This document shows positions 27,236 to 35,791 of a stretch of 64,000 bases of DNA, piece by piece. This DNA comes from Eubacteriaceae bacterium (GTDB taxonomy: Bacteria > Bacillota > Clostridia > Lachnospirales > Lachnospiraceae), in NCBI GenBank assembly GCA_910574015.1, contig CAJSYQ010000004.1, positions 86,411 through 150,410 on the forward strand, in the 5' to 3' direction. A program made the translations under genes and the position numbers. Within the stretch, counting starts at the first letter, position 1. Each line of letters opens with the position of its first letter. The notes below the pieces were generated by a model. It was given only the letters and a program-made list of their open reading frames with translations, did no database searches and was not told the DNA's origin.

Positions 27236-28471
27236 ATGGCAACGATCAGACCATTTCGCTGTGTGCGTCCAGGCGAGGATGTGGCGGACAGGGTGGCAGC
27301 ATTACCTTATGATGTATACAACAGACAGGAAGCGAAGGCAGAGGTGGAGAGAGAACCGCTTTCCTTTTTAAAGATTGACCGTGCAGAGACTGGTTTTCCG
27401 GATTCTGTCGATACCTATGCACCGGAGGTATACCAGAGGGCAAAGGAGCTGCTGCAGAAGGATATCGCAGACGGCATATACAGCAGGGATGGAGACCCCG
27501 CTTATTATGTCTATGAGCTGACGATGGATGGGCGTACCCAGACTGGGCTGGCGGCCTGTGCGGCGGTGGACGACTACATAGACAATGTGATCAAAAAACA
27601 TGAGAATACAAGAGAGGATAAGGAACAGGACCGCATCACCCATGTGGATACCTGCAGTGCCCAGACGGGACCTATCTTTCTGGCCTACCGGTCCGATCCG
27701 GTGATCAATGAGGCTGTGGCCCGGGCAAGGGAGGGCAGGCCGCTGTATGATTTTACTGCGCCGGACGGGATCGGGCACCGGGTCTGGAAGATCAGCAGTG
27801 CCGAAGAGGTGGAGAAGATCCGGAATGCATTTGAACATATCGAACAGATTTATATTGCCGACGGCCATCACCGGGCGGCATCTGCAGTAAAAGTGGGACT
27901 GAAACGGAGACAGGAGCATCCCGGATACGATGGGACGGAGGAATTTAACTATTTCCTCTCGGTGCTGTTTCCCCATGACCAGTTGATGATCATGGACTAT
28001 AACCGCACCGTAAGGGATCTCAACGGGCTCTCCAGGGAGGAATTTATTGAGAAGGTATCTGGGCGCTTCCGGGTCCAGCAGAGTATGACTCCGGTGAGGC
28101 CGGATAAAAAGGGAACCTTCGGTATGTATCTGGAGGGACAGTGGTACCGGCTGACGGCAGAAGAGTCTTTATTTGAGGGCAGGGATGCGGTTGGTTCTCT
28201 GGATGTATCCATATTACAGGATCATCTTCTGGCTCCGGTTCTTGGGATCGGCGATCCAAGGACGGATTCCCGGATCGATTTTGTCGGTGGCATACGCGGT
28301 CTGGAGGAACTGGAGAGAAGGGCGGACACCGATATGAAGATATCCTTTTCCATGTACCCCACTTCTATTACAGAGCTTTTTGATGTGGCGGACCAGGAGC
28401 TTCTTATGCCGCCGAAATCCACATGGTTTGAGCCCAAACTTCGGAGCGGATTATTTATTCATGAGATATAA
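27236..28471 (+). CDS. DUF1015 family protein
   Basis: 411 residues. Family hallmarks: the N-terminal IRPFRCVRPGEDVADRVAAL and PYDVYN segments, the HENT motif (KKHENTREDKEQDRI near 117-131), the IADGHHRAAS motif near 212-221 with two histidines, and a C-terminal DVADQELLMPPKSTWFEPK stretch. Members are often called putative kinases or HTH proteins, but the biochemical role is not settled. In many Clostridia it sits next to serine biosynthesis genes; here it precedes glgB instead. Confidence 0.85.
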   Translation: MATIRPFRCVRPGEDVADRVAALPYDVYNRQEAKAEVEREPLSFLKIDRAETGFPDSVDTYAPEVYQRAKELLQKDIADGIYSRDGDPAYYVYELTMDGRTQTGLAACAAVDDYIDNVIKKHENTREDKEQDRITHVDTCSAQTGPIFLAYRSDPVINEAVARAREGRPLYDFTAPDGIGHRVWKISSAEEVEKIRNAFEHIEQIYIADGHHRAASAVKVGLKRRQEHPGYDGTEEFNYFLSVLFPHDQLMIMDYNRTVRDLNGLSREEFIEKVSGRFRVQQSMTPVRPDKKGTFGMYLEGQWYRLTAEESLFEGRDAVGSLDVSILQDHLLAPVLGIGDPRTDSRIDFVGGIRGLEELERRADTDMKISFSMYPTSITELFDVADQELLMPPKSTWFEPKLRSGLFIHEI

Positions 28472-28509
28472 GACGAAAAAGATCAACAAGTTGCATAAAG
28501 GAGGTAACT

Positions 28510-30759
28510 ATGGCGTTACGATTGGAAGATTATATGCAGTGGCCGGAGATTGAGGCGCTGGAATATGCAGAGTGCGGCAGACCAGAGACAGTATTGGGCC
28601 CCAGGATGATCGGGAAGTCCCATGTACTTGTGACAGCCTTGTTCCGGGAAGCCGATTCGGTGAAGGTGAAGGTTCTTGACACGAAGAAGGAATACAGCAT
28701 GGAGAAAATGGAGGAGATGGGTTACTATGCGGTACTGATCCCGGCAAAGAAGATCCCATCCTACCATTTTCTTGTGAAGAGGGGAAAGGAACAGGAAGAG
28801 ATGCCGGATCCCTATGCCATGGAATCTCAGATAGACGGCCTGGATATGAACCGGTTCGATCATGGGATCCACGATACCATTTACCAGAAGCTTGGCGCAC
28901 ATCCCATGACACTGGAGGGGACCAGAGGAACCTATTTTGCTGTCTGGGCACCCAATGCCAGGGCGGTGAGTGTGGTGGGGAATTTCAATAACTGGGATCC
29001 CGGTTCGCACCCTATGCGATTTCTGCCGGATGCCGGCATTTATGAGTTGTTTGTGCCGGGCATCGGAAAGGGGGAGATCTATAAATTCCGGCTGTTGGAC
29101 AGCATAGGAAAAGAAGTGCTGAAAGCCGACCCCTTTGCCAGTTATGCAGAATTTCGTCCCAAGACGGCAAGCATTGTATGGGACAGTGATCATACATGGA
29201 ATGATAAGAAATGGATGGAAGCCCGCAAAAAGTGGAAAGTAAAAAAGGAGGCAATGCTGATCTATGAAGTATCCCTGGCGGGATTTTGTAAGCCTAAGGA
29301 TACGGATGCAGAAGAGAGGGAATCCTTCTGTAATTATCGGGACATTGCCCCGGTTCTGTCCAAATATTGTGAGGAGATGGGCTATACCCATGTGGAACTG
29401 ATGCCGGTGATGGAACATCCCTTTGACGGCTCCTGGGGATATCAGGTGACCGGCTATTATGCCCCCACAGCCCGCTATGGCACACCGGATGATTTTCGGT
29501 ATTTTGTAGATCATATGCACCGTCACGGAATCGGTGTGATCCTGGACTGGGTGCCGGCGCATTTTCCGAAAGATGAGCACGGCCTTGCCAGATTCGACGG
29601 CACCTGCCTATTTGAGCATCTTGATCCGAGACAGGGCGAGCATCCGCACTGGGGGACCCTGATCTACAATTACGGCAGGCCGCAGGTGGTGAATTTCCTT
29701 GTTGCCAATGCGCTCTACTGGCTGGAGGAATTCCATGCCGACGGACTTCGCATGGACGCTGTGGCATCCATGCTCTATCTCGATTATGGGAAGAGTGACG
29801 GCGGATGGGTGGCCAATATTTATGGCGGCAATGAGAACCTGGAGGCGATCTCCTTCATCCAGAGAGTGAATGACAAGATCCATGCAAGGAAGGATGGCGC
29901 ACTCTCCATCGCGGAGGAGTCCACCGCCTGGCCCCAGGTTACGGGCAGGACATCGGAGGAGGGGCTGGGCTTCGACCTCAAGTGGAATATGGGCTGGATG
30001 AACGATTATCTGGAATACATCCGCACAGATCCCCTGTTCCGCAAGGGCAGGCACGGCATGCTGACATTTAGTATGGTCTACCAGTATTCGGAGGAATTTA
30101 TCCTTGTCCTGAGCCATGACGAGGTGGTTCATATGAAGGGATCCATGTACACGAAGATGCCGGGAGAAAGAAAGGATAAATTCGCCAGTCTCCGTCTCAC
30201 CTATGGATATATGGCGGCACATCCCGGCAAGCAGCTTCTGTTTATGGGGCAGGAGTTCGGTCAGGAACGGGAGTGGAGCGAAGCCAGGGAGCTGGACTGG
30301 GATCTCTTGGAGCCGGTGGATGGCGAGATGTCGGACAATGAGCGGCTCAGACAGTATGTGAGTATACTGAATTCCTTCTATCTTGCTCATCCCGCCATGT
30401 ATGTGGATGATTCACGGCCTTCCGGTTTTGATTGGATCAGCACACTGGACGCAGACCGGAGTGTCATCGCTTTTGTGAGAAAATGCAAGGACGAGGCGCT
30501 TTTAGTTCTCTGCAATTTCACGCCGGTGGCTTATGAGGACTTCTGTGTCGGCGTTCCCTTTGCCGGCAAATATAAAGAGATATTCAACAGCGATTCGACA
30601 GAATACGGTGGGACTGGATTTGTCAATCCAAGAGTGAAGCAGTCGAAGAAGCTTCGATGCGACGGACGGCCCAATTCGCTGGAATGTAAGCTGGCGCCAT
30701 TAGCTATCCAGATATTCAGCTGTACCAAGACGCCCCAGAAGAGCAGTAAAAAGAAGTGA
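28510..30759 (+). CDS. glgB: 1,4-alpha-glucan branching enzyme
   Basis: Forms alpha-1,6 branches in glycogen. 749 residues: an N-terminal extension domain (about 1-110), CBM48 (FAVWAPNARAVSVVGNFNNW near 143-162), a GH13 barrel with the nucleophile Asp in GLRMDAVASM (about 416), acid/base Glu in IAEES (about 469) and Asp in LSHDEVVH (about 537), and a C-terminal beta domain. A basic tail of KTPQKSSKKK ends it. AAAGGAGGTAACT precedes the ATG. No other glycogen genes are adjacent. Confidence 0.94.
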   Translation: MALRLEDYMQWPEIEALEYAECGRPETVLGPRMIGKSHVLVTALFREADSVKVKVLDTKKEYSMEKMEEMGYYAVLIPAKKIPSYHFLVKRGKEQEEMPDPYAMESQIDGLDMNRFDHGIHDTIYQKLGAHPMTLEGTRGTYFAVWAPNARAVSVVGNFNNWDPGSHPMRFLPDAGIYELFVPGIGKGEIYKFRLLDSIGKEVLKADPFASYAEFRPKTASIVWDSDHTWNDKKWMEARKKWKVKKEAMLIYEVSLAGFCKPKDTDAEERESFCNYRDIAPVLSKYCEEMGYTHVELMPVMEHPFDGSWGYQVTGYYAPTARYGTPDDFRYFVDHMHRHGIGVILDWVPAHFPKDEHGLARFDGTCLFEHLDPRQGEHPHWGTLIYNYGRPQVVNFLVANALYWLEEFHADGLRMDAVASMLYLDYGKSDGGWVANIYGGNENLEAISFIQRVNDKIHARKDGALSIAEESTAWPQVTGRTSEEGLGFDLKWNMGWMNDYLEYIRTDPLFRKGRHGMLTFSMVYQYSEEFILVLSHDEVVHMKGSMYTKMPGERKDKFASLRLTYGYMAAHPGKQLLFMGQEFGQEREWSEARELDWDLLEPVDGEMSDNERLRQYVSILNSFYLAHPAMYVDDSRPSGFDWISTLDADRSVIAFVRKCKDEALLVLCNFTPVAYEDFCVGVPFAGKYKEIFNSDSTEYGGTGFVNPRVKQSKKLRCDGRPNSLECKLAPLAIQIFSCTKTPQKSSKKK

Positions 30760-30762
30760 CCC

Positions 30763-30790
30763 TTGACATAAAGTAGAAACTTGCTATAAT
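30763..30790 (+). promoter_or_regulatory. Extended -10 promoter of the nifS operon
   Basis: TTGACA (30763-30768), 16 bases, TATAAT (30785-30790) with TGC directly before the -10. All 12 box bases match consensus. Confidence 0.85.
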
Positions 30791-30825
30791 GAGTATATTG
30801 AGTATATCCTATCAGAATTATAGGA
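30791..30825 (+). promoter_or_regulatory. Possible operator in the nifS leader
   Basis: Two copies of GAGTATAT at 30791-30798 and 30800-30807, then an inverted repeat TCCTAT (30807-30812) and ATAGGA (30820-30825). Placed right after the -10, they suit a repressor site, for example an Rrf2/IscR-type factor. No such gene is adjacent, so this is inference. Confidence 0.35.
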
Positions 30826-30841
30826 AATGGAGGTTTTATTC

Positions 30842-32026
30842 ATGAGTGAGTTTATATATCTGGATAATGCTGCCACTACGGCGGTAAGGCCAGAGGTAGT
30901 AGAAGCAATGATGCCTTACCTTACTGAAGTTTACAGTAATCCCTCCAGTGTGTACAGTTTTGCTGGGAAGGCAAAGAAAGCCATGGAGGCTGCCAGAGAG
31001 CAGATCGCTGGGTTTGTGGGCGCGAAGCCGGCAGAGATTTATTTCACCGGCGGGGGAAGCGAATCCGATAACTGGGCGCTTAAGGCAGTGGCAGAGAATT
31101 ATAGAGAAAAAGGAAAACATATTATTACGTCCAAGATTGAGCACCATGCTGTGCTCCATACCTGTCAATGGCTGGAGAAAAACGGATATGAGGTGACATA
31201 TCTCGACGTGGATGAAAACGGTTTTATTTCTTTGGATGAACTGGAGAAAGCCATTCGTCCAGATACGATACTGATCACTATTATGTTTGCCAACAATGAG
31301 ATTGGAACCATCGAGCCGGTGAAGGAGATTGGAGGGATTGCCCGAAAGCATGGTGTGCTGTTCCACACAGATGCAGTACAGGCATTTGCCCATGTTCCGG
31401 TAAATGTGGAGGAGATGAATATTGATCTGCTCAGTGCCAGCGGCCATAAGTTCTACGGTCCAAAGGGCGTAGGATTTTTATATATTAAAAATGGGTTGAA
31501 AACCGGTGCACTGATACATGGAGGTGCGCAGGAACGTTCCCGCCGTGCCGGTACGCACAACGTACCGGGCATCGTCGGTATGGCGAAAGCGGCAGAGCTG
31601 GCCATCACTGGCATGGAGGAGACGGCAAAGAAAGAGGCGGAGATTCGGGATCATATCATCAGCCGGATTCAGGAGGAGATACCCTTTGTCCGGGTGAACG
31701 GAGACAGGGAGAAGAGACTTCCTGGCAATGTCAATGTGTGCTTTCGGTTTGTGGAGGGAGAATCCCTGTTGATCATGCTGGATCAGAAAGGAATCTGTGC
31801 TTCCAGCGGTTCCGCCTGTACGTCAGGATCACTGGATCCGTCCCATGTGCTTCTGGCCATCGGACTGCCTCATGAGATTGCCCATGGTTCCGTGCGGCTG
31901 ACGCTTTCGGATACCACAACGATGAAAGAGGCAGACTATGTCGTGGATAATCTTAAGGTCATTGTGGAGCGGATGCGCAGCATGTCACCACTTTATGATG
32001 ATTTTATAAAAAGAAAGGAAGACTGA
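30842..32026 (+). CDS. nifS: Cysteine desulfurase NifS/IscS-type
   Basis: PLP enzyme that takes sulfur from cysteine for Fe-S clusters and tRNA thiolation. 394 residues. N-terminal YLDNAATTAVRPEV, PLP-binding SGHKFYGPKG with the Lys near 203, and the sulfur-accepting Cys in CASSGSACTSGSLDPSHVL near 325. The SACTSG loop is the long class I form. Start ATG 30842 with GGAGG 8 bases upstream. nifU and mnmA follow with 2-base gap and 14-base overlap. Confidence 0.95.
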   Translation: MSEFIYLDNAATTAVRPEVVEAMMPYLTEVYSNPSSVYSFAGKAKKAMEAAREQIAGFVGAKPAEIYFTGGGSESDNWALKAVAENYREKGKHIITSKIEHHAVLHTCQWLEKNGYEVTYLDVDENGFISLDELEKAIRPDTILITIMFANNEIGTIEPVKEIGGIARKHGVLFHTDAVQAFAHVPVNVEEMNIDLLSASGHKFYGPKGVGFLYIKNGLKTGALIHGGAQERSRRAGTHNVPGIVGMAKAAELAITGMEETAKKEAEIRDHIISRIQEEIPFVRVNGDREKRLPGNVNVCFRFVEGESLLIMLDQKGICASSGSACTSGSLDPSHVLLAIGLPHEIAHGSVRLTLSDTTTMKEADYVVDNLKVIVERMRSMSPLYDDFIKRKED

Positions 32027-32028
32027 CA

Positions 32029-32457
32029 ATGGAATATAGTGAAAAGGTGATGGATCATTTCTCTAATCCAAGAAATGTAGGAGAGATTGATGATGCCAGC
32101 GGTGTGGGCACTGTGGGAAATGCCAAATGCGGCGATATTATGAGGATGTATCTGGATATAGATGAGGAGACAAAGGTCATTAAAGACTGTAAGTTCAAAA
32201 CCTTTGGCTGCGGTGCCGCTGTAGCGACAAGCAGTATGGCCACCGAGCTTGTGATTGGGAAGACGATCTATGAGGCACTTGAGGTTACGAATAAGGCGGT
32301 AATGGAGGCACTGGATGGTCTGCCTCCCGTGAAGGTACACTGTTCCCTTCTGGCGGAGGAAGCGATCCACGCCGCCCTCTGGGATTACGCAGAGAAGAAC
32401 GGAATTCAGATTGAGGGGCTGGAAAAGCCGAAAGCGGATATCAATGATGAAGAATAA
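32029..32457 (+). CDS. nifU: Fe-S cluster scaffold NifU/IscU N-terminal type
   Basis: 142-residue scaffold on which NifS builds clusters. The three ligand cysteines are in GNAKCGD (near 35), FGCGAA (near 61) and VHCSLLAEEA (near 104). It lacks the C-terminal NifU domain, as usual in Clostridia. N-terminal YSEKVMDHFSNPRNVG is typical. It lies two bases after nifS and overlaps mnmA. Confidence 0.94.
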   Translation: MEYSEKVMDHFSNPRNVGEIDDASGVGTVGNAKCGDIMRMYLDIDEETKVIKDCKFKTFGCGAAVATSSMATELVIGKTIYEALEVTNKAVMEALDGLPPVKVHCSLLAEEAIHAALWDYAEKNGIQIEGLEKPKADINDEE

Positions 32458-33523
32458 AACAGTGGTGGTAGGCATGTCCGGCGGGGTGGATTCCTCGGTG
32501 GCTGCCTGCCTTTTAAAATCTCAGGGATATCATGTAATCGGCGTCACAATGCAGATCTGGCAGGAAGAGAATCCTTCTCTGACGGCGACAGAGGGAGGCT
32601 GCTGTGGTCTCAGTGCTGTGGAGGATGCCAGACGGGTGGCGCATCAGCTCGATATCCCCTATTATGTGATGAATTTCCGAAAGGATTTTCAGCGGTATGT
32701 GATCGATTATTTCGTGAGGGAGTACCGGGCGGGAAGAACACCGAATCCCTGCATTGCCTGCAATCGTTATGTCAAATGGGAATCGCTGCTGCATAAGAGC
32801 CTTGCCATTGGCGCAGATTATATTGCCACCGGACATTATGCCAGGATCCGGCGTCTGCCGGGTGGACGCTATACCATCGGCCGCTCCGATTCCCTCCGCA
32901 AGGATCAGAGCTATGCCCTGTATAATCTCACACAGGATCAGCTGGCACATACCTTGTTTCCGCTGGGGGAATATGAAAAAGAGGAGATTCGTCAGATGGC
33001 AGAACAGGCTAGACTGCAGGTGGCTCATAAGCCGGACAGCCAGGAAATATGTTTTGTTCCAGATGGTGATTATGCGTCCTTTATCGAGAGGGAGACAGGG
33101 ATGCCGGAGCAGCGGGGAAACTTTGTTGATCTGGACGGCAGGGTGCTGGGGCAGCATGAGGGCATTGGCCATTATACCATTGGCCAGCGCAAGGGCCTTG
33201 GCATCGCACTGGGTGAGCCTGTTTTTGTAGTGAAGATCTGTCCAGATACAAGGGAAGTGGTTCTGGGAAAGGGAACCGATGTTTTTACGGATCATCTCAG
33301 GGCCGAATTGGTGAATTATATGGCGGCAGACCATTTTCAGGTAGGGCAGAGGGTGACAGCCAAGATCCGGTATAACCATGAGGGGGCGCCTGCTGTGATC
33401 CATTCTGTGGGAGATGATTTCTTTGAACTGGATTTTGAGGAGCCAGTGAGAGCCGTAACACCGGGACAGGCAGTGGTACTTTATAATGAGGAAAATATAC
33501 TGGGCGGAGGGACGATTGTGTGA
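32444..33523 (+). CDS. mnmA: tRNA-specific 2-thiouridylase MnmA
   Basis: Thiolates uridine 34 of Lys, Glu and Gln tRNAs with sulfur relayed from NifS. 359 residues. PP-loop GMSGGVDSSVA near 9-19, catalytic Cys in PNPCIACNRYVKW and second Cys in DSQEICFVPDGDY. An insert with GGCCGL near 46-51 is seen in clostridial members. The start is ATG 32444 or the adjacent ATG 32447, inside nifU, so the operon is translationally coupled. The 3' end abuts an AT-rich foreign-looking gene. Confidence 0.94.
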   Translation: MMKNKTVVVGMSGGVDSSVAACLLKSQGYHVIGVTMQIWQEENPSLTATEGGCCGLSAVEDARRVAHQLDIPYYVMNFRKDFQRYVIDYFVREYRAGRTPNPCIACNRYVKWESLLHKSLAIGADYIATGHYARIRRLPGGRYTIGRSDSLRKDQSYALYNLTQDQLAHTLFPLGEYEKEEIRQMAEQARLQVAHKPDSQEICFVPDGDYASFIERETGMPEQRGNFVDLDGRVLGQHEGIGHYTIGQRKGLGIALGEPVFVVKICPDTREVVLGKGTDVFTDHLRAELVNYMAADHFQVGQRVTAKIRYNHEGAPAVIHSVGDDFFELDFEEPVRAVTPGQAVVLYNEENILGGGTIV

Positions 33524-34416
33524 GAATGCTTTGTTTGATTTTTTGTTTAGGAGTATTATTAATATTACTTCTGCGTTCCATTTATTATTATAAATTGAAA
33601 TCAGATTTTAAAAAGAGATATGGTGTAGATTATTTCCCGAAAAGGGTTAAAATATATCGAAATAAGTCGCCAGAAGAGAAGAACACATACACATTAAAAT
33701 TTCCATTCTGGACTTATGCAAATCAGAATGGATTAATGGATAAGCGTAGAAATGGTAACCAAATAAATTTCCCCAAATGTGATCTTTACTTAGATTGTTT
33801 TCATATTGTAATAAAAAACCCAAGACTTATGGTATATTATGTTAATTTTCTAAGAAATAATAGTGTTGAAATACAGAAAAATGAATATGAAGAGAAGAAA
33901 GCTAGCAGGATTCGTGAAGAGAAAAAAAGGGATAAAGAAATGGATGAATTAAATAAGATAATTGAAAGATATAAAGATGATCCATATAATTTTGAAACTT
34001 TTTGTGCACATTTATATTATTTAATGGGAATAGATGCAGAATGCACTTCATGTTCAAATGATGGAGGTTATGATATAGTATTAAATTTTAAAAATGGTGA
34101 AAAGGGTATAGTGGAGTGCAAATGCTATAATAATAAAAAAATAGGAAGACCTTATATTCAAAAACTCGTTGGTGCAAATCAAATTGTTGGTGCCGAACAT
34201 TTGATTTATATTACAACGAGTGATTATTCAGAGGCGGCAATAAAATATGCTAAGGAAACAGATGTTGAATTAATTAATGGAATTCAGTTGTTGGATATGA
34301 TAAATAAGTATATAAAGCCTCACAATATAATAGTGACCGTAAATAGAGAAGAATGGTCTTTGTGTGATGAGGATTTGAAAGAATACATACCTAGAGATAT
34401 ATATATAAAATTATAA
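33520..34416 (+). CDS. Membrane-anchored Mrr-type restriction endonuclease-like protein
   Basis: 298 residues. An N-terminal hydrophobic segment (about 3-20) is followed by a charged linker and a predicted coiled region (about 120-155). The C-terminal half matches the Mrr catalytic fold: FETFCAHLYYLMGIDA, the Asp in SNDGGYDIVL (near 189), IVECKCYNN giving the E-x-K pair (near 203-205), then IGRPYIQKLVGANQIVGAEH and YITTSDYSEAA. The D..ExK nuclease centre is intact. The gene is far richer in A and T than mnmA, whose stop it overlaps at the GTG start (an ATG at 33526 is the alternative). It may be a defence nuclease targeting modified DNA or a membrane-linked nuclease. Confidence 0.72.
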   Translation: MRMLCLIFCLGVLLILLLRSIYYYKLKSDFKKRYGVDYFPKRVKIYRNKSPEEKNTYTLKFPFWTYANQNGLMDKRRNGNQINFPKCDLYLDCFHIVIKNPRLMVYYVNFLRNNSVEIQKNEYEEKKASRIREEKKRDKEMDELNKIIERYKDDPYNFETFCAHLYYLMGIDAECTSCSNDGGYDIVLNFKNGEKGIVECKCYNNKKIGRPYIQKLVGANQIVGAEHLIYITTSDYSEAAIKYAKETDVELINGIQLLDMINKYIKPHNIIVTVNREEWSLCDEDLKEYIPRDIYIKL

Positions 34417-34439
34417 AAAGGTATATAAAATCAGTTACT

Positions 34440-34775
34440 TTGGCAGTTAAGTTGATTTTTTATATCAAAAACGATAAAACCCTTTACAAATATGTACAGG
34501 ATGGGGACGATGTTTTATTAGCAGCGTTACAGGATAATCAGTATTATATGCGTGGTTTGTGTAGTTTGGACGGAGATTTATACTATACCTATAATGAGAA
34601 AAAAGACAAAAAAGACAGCGATATGTATATCCGCAGATGCCATAATGAGGAGAGTTCCGATGCCGTCCTATTGCCAGACGATTGTACCAGAGTTGCAGGC
34701 ATAATTGGGGAAAGCATATTTTATTTAACGGAATCAGATCAATCTTATAAGATAAGTATTTTAAGTGGTAGCTAG
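34440..34775 (+). pseudogene. Remnant of a beta-propeller (DUF5050-like) protein
   Basis: About 111 codons without a convincing start or ribosome site. The sequence has repeated propeller-like strands (MRGLCSLDGDLYYTYN, YIRRCHNEESSD, GIIGESIFYLTESD) resembling the end of DUF5050-type extracellular proteins. It is probably the 3' piece of a larger gene. Composition is AT-rich like the nuclease gene before it. Confidence 0.4.
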
Positions 34776-34790
34776 AAAGGAGATTTTTTT

Positions 34791-35537
34791 ATGAATCCGT
34801 ATGCTATAGTAACCGGCGCCTCCGGCGGCATTGGAAGTGCCATCGCCATAAGGCTTGCCAAGGAAGGGTATGACCTCCTTCTTATCGGCGGCAGACACAC
34901 CGAGAGCTTGTCCAATACCTGCGCCCTGTGCCGAAAGGAAAACGTCAGTGCCACCGGTCTCACAGTTGATTTTTCCGATCCCGGCAAAGCAGAGGAAATA
35001 CTGACCCTTCCCGGCACAGAAGCAGGCGGGGCCGCCCGGGAGCCGGATCTTCTTGTAAACTGTGCCGGCATCTCCCATATCGGCCTTCTGCAGGATATGA
35101 AGGCAGAAGAATGGTTTCAGATCCTGAACGTAAACCTTTCCTCCGTCTTCTACATGTGCCGCTCTGTGATTCCCTCCATGGTTCACGCCAAAAAAGGACA
35201 TATCCTGAATATTTCCTCTGTCTGGGGAAATGTGGGCGCCTCCTGTGAGGCTGCCTACTCCGCTGCAAAAGGGGGAATCCATGCCCTCACCAAGTCTCTT
35301 GCCAAAGAACTTGCCCCCAGCGGCATCGCCGTCAACGCCATTGCCTGCGGAATGATCAATACGGCAATGAACCGCTGTTTCTCCCGGGAAGAAATCCATG
35401 CCATCTGCGAAGAAATCCCCGCCGGGCGCATGGGAACACCGGAGGAGATTGCCGATACAGCAGCCCTTCTGGCCAGGGCACCCGTCTATCTCACCGGGCA
35501 GATTATCGGAGTGGACGGGGGATGGATGATATCGTAA
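34791..35537 (+). CDS. Short-chain dehydrogenase/reductase, FabG/YmfI-like
   Basis: 248 residues, NAD(P)-dependent. TGASGGIGSAIA near 8-19, NCAG near 84-87, catalytic Ser in NISSVWG, and the YSAAK pair Tyr/Lys near 151-155; a C-terminal ITGxDGGW-like end (QIIGVDGGWMIS). FabG-type 3-oxoacyl reductase or an EF-P-modification-type reductase are both possible. AAAGGAG precedes the ATG. The sense strand is rich in C (GCC, CTC, ATC, TCC codons), while neighbouring + strand genes are rich in G, so it looks recently inverted or imported. Confidence 0.82.
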   Translation: MNPYAIVTGASGGIGSAIAIRLAKEGYDLLLIGGRHTESLSNTCALCRKENVSATGLTVDFSDPGKAEEILTLPGTEAGGAAREPDLLVNCAGISHIGLLQDMKAEEWFQILNVNLSSVFYMCRSVIPSMVHAKKGHILNISSVWGNVGASCEAAYSAAKGGIHALTKSLAKELAPSGIAVNAIACGMINTAMNRCFSREEIHAICEEIPAGRMGTPEEIADTAALLARAPVYLTGQIIGVDGGWMIS

Positions 35538-35703
35538 AATGAAATATTTGTCAGATGTGCCGTTCCAAAAAATCGTCGTTCTTACTCGCTTCATCTACCA
35601 CAAGTAGTTTGGGGTTTTATAATTTAAGCACCTACCCGTACCTTTATAACATTTTTTCCCATATTTTATAATTTGCTTTCGTAAATTTTTAGGTTTAGTT
35701 TTT

Positions 35704-35745
35704 CAGACAGAAACCCCCGCAGTTTTCTGCGGGGGTTTCTGTCTG
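35704..35745. terminator. Strong bidirectional hairpin
   Basis: An uninterrupted 18-19 bp stem (35704-35722 with 35727-35745) with a TTTT loop. The GC core CCCCCGCAG/CTGCGGGGG is flanked by A-rich and T-rich arms, so it can serve transcripts from both the SDR gene and the minus-strand FecR operon. The remaining intergenic DNA at 35538-35700 is AT-rich with no gene seen. Confidence 0.8.
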
Positions 35746-35768
35746 TCTCCACGGTGTCGATATGAATC

Positions 35769-35785
35769 GGGTTCAAATTGGCGCC
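35769..35785. repeat. 17-base repeat, copy 1
   Basis: GGGTTCAAATTGGCGCC between the strong hairpin at 35704-35745 and the end of the FecR gene. See the copy at 63741. Confidence 0.5.
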
Positions 35786-35791
35786 GTGGAG

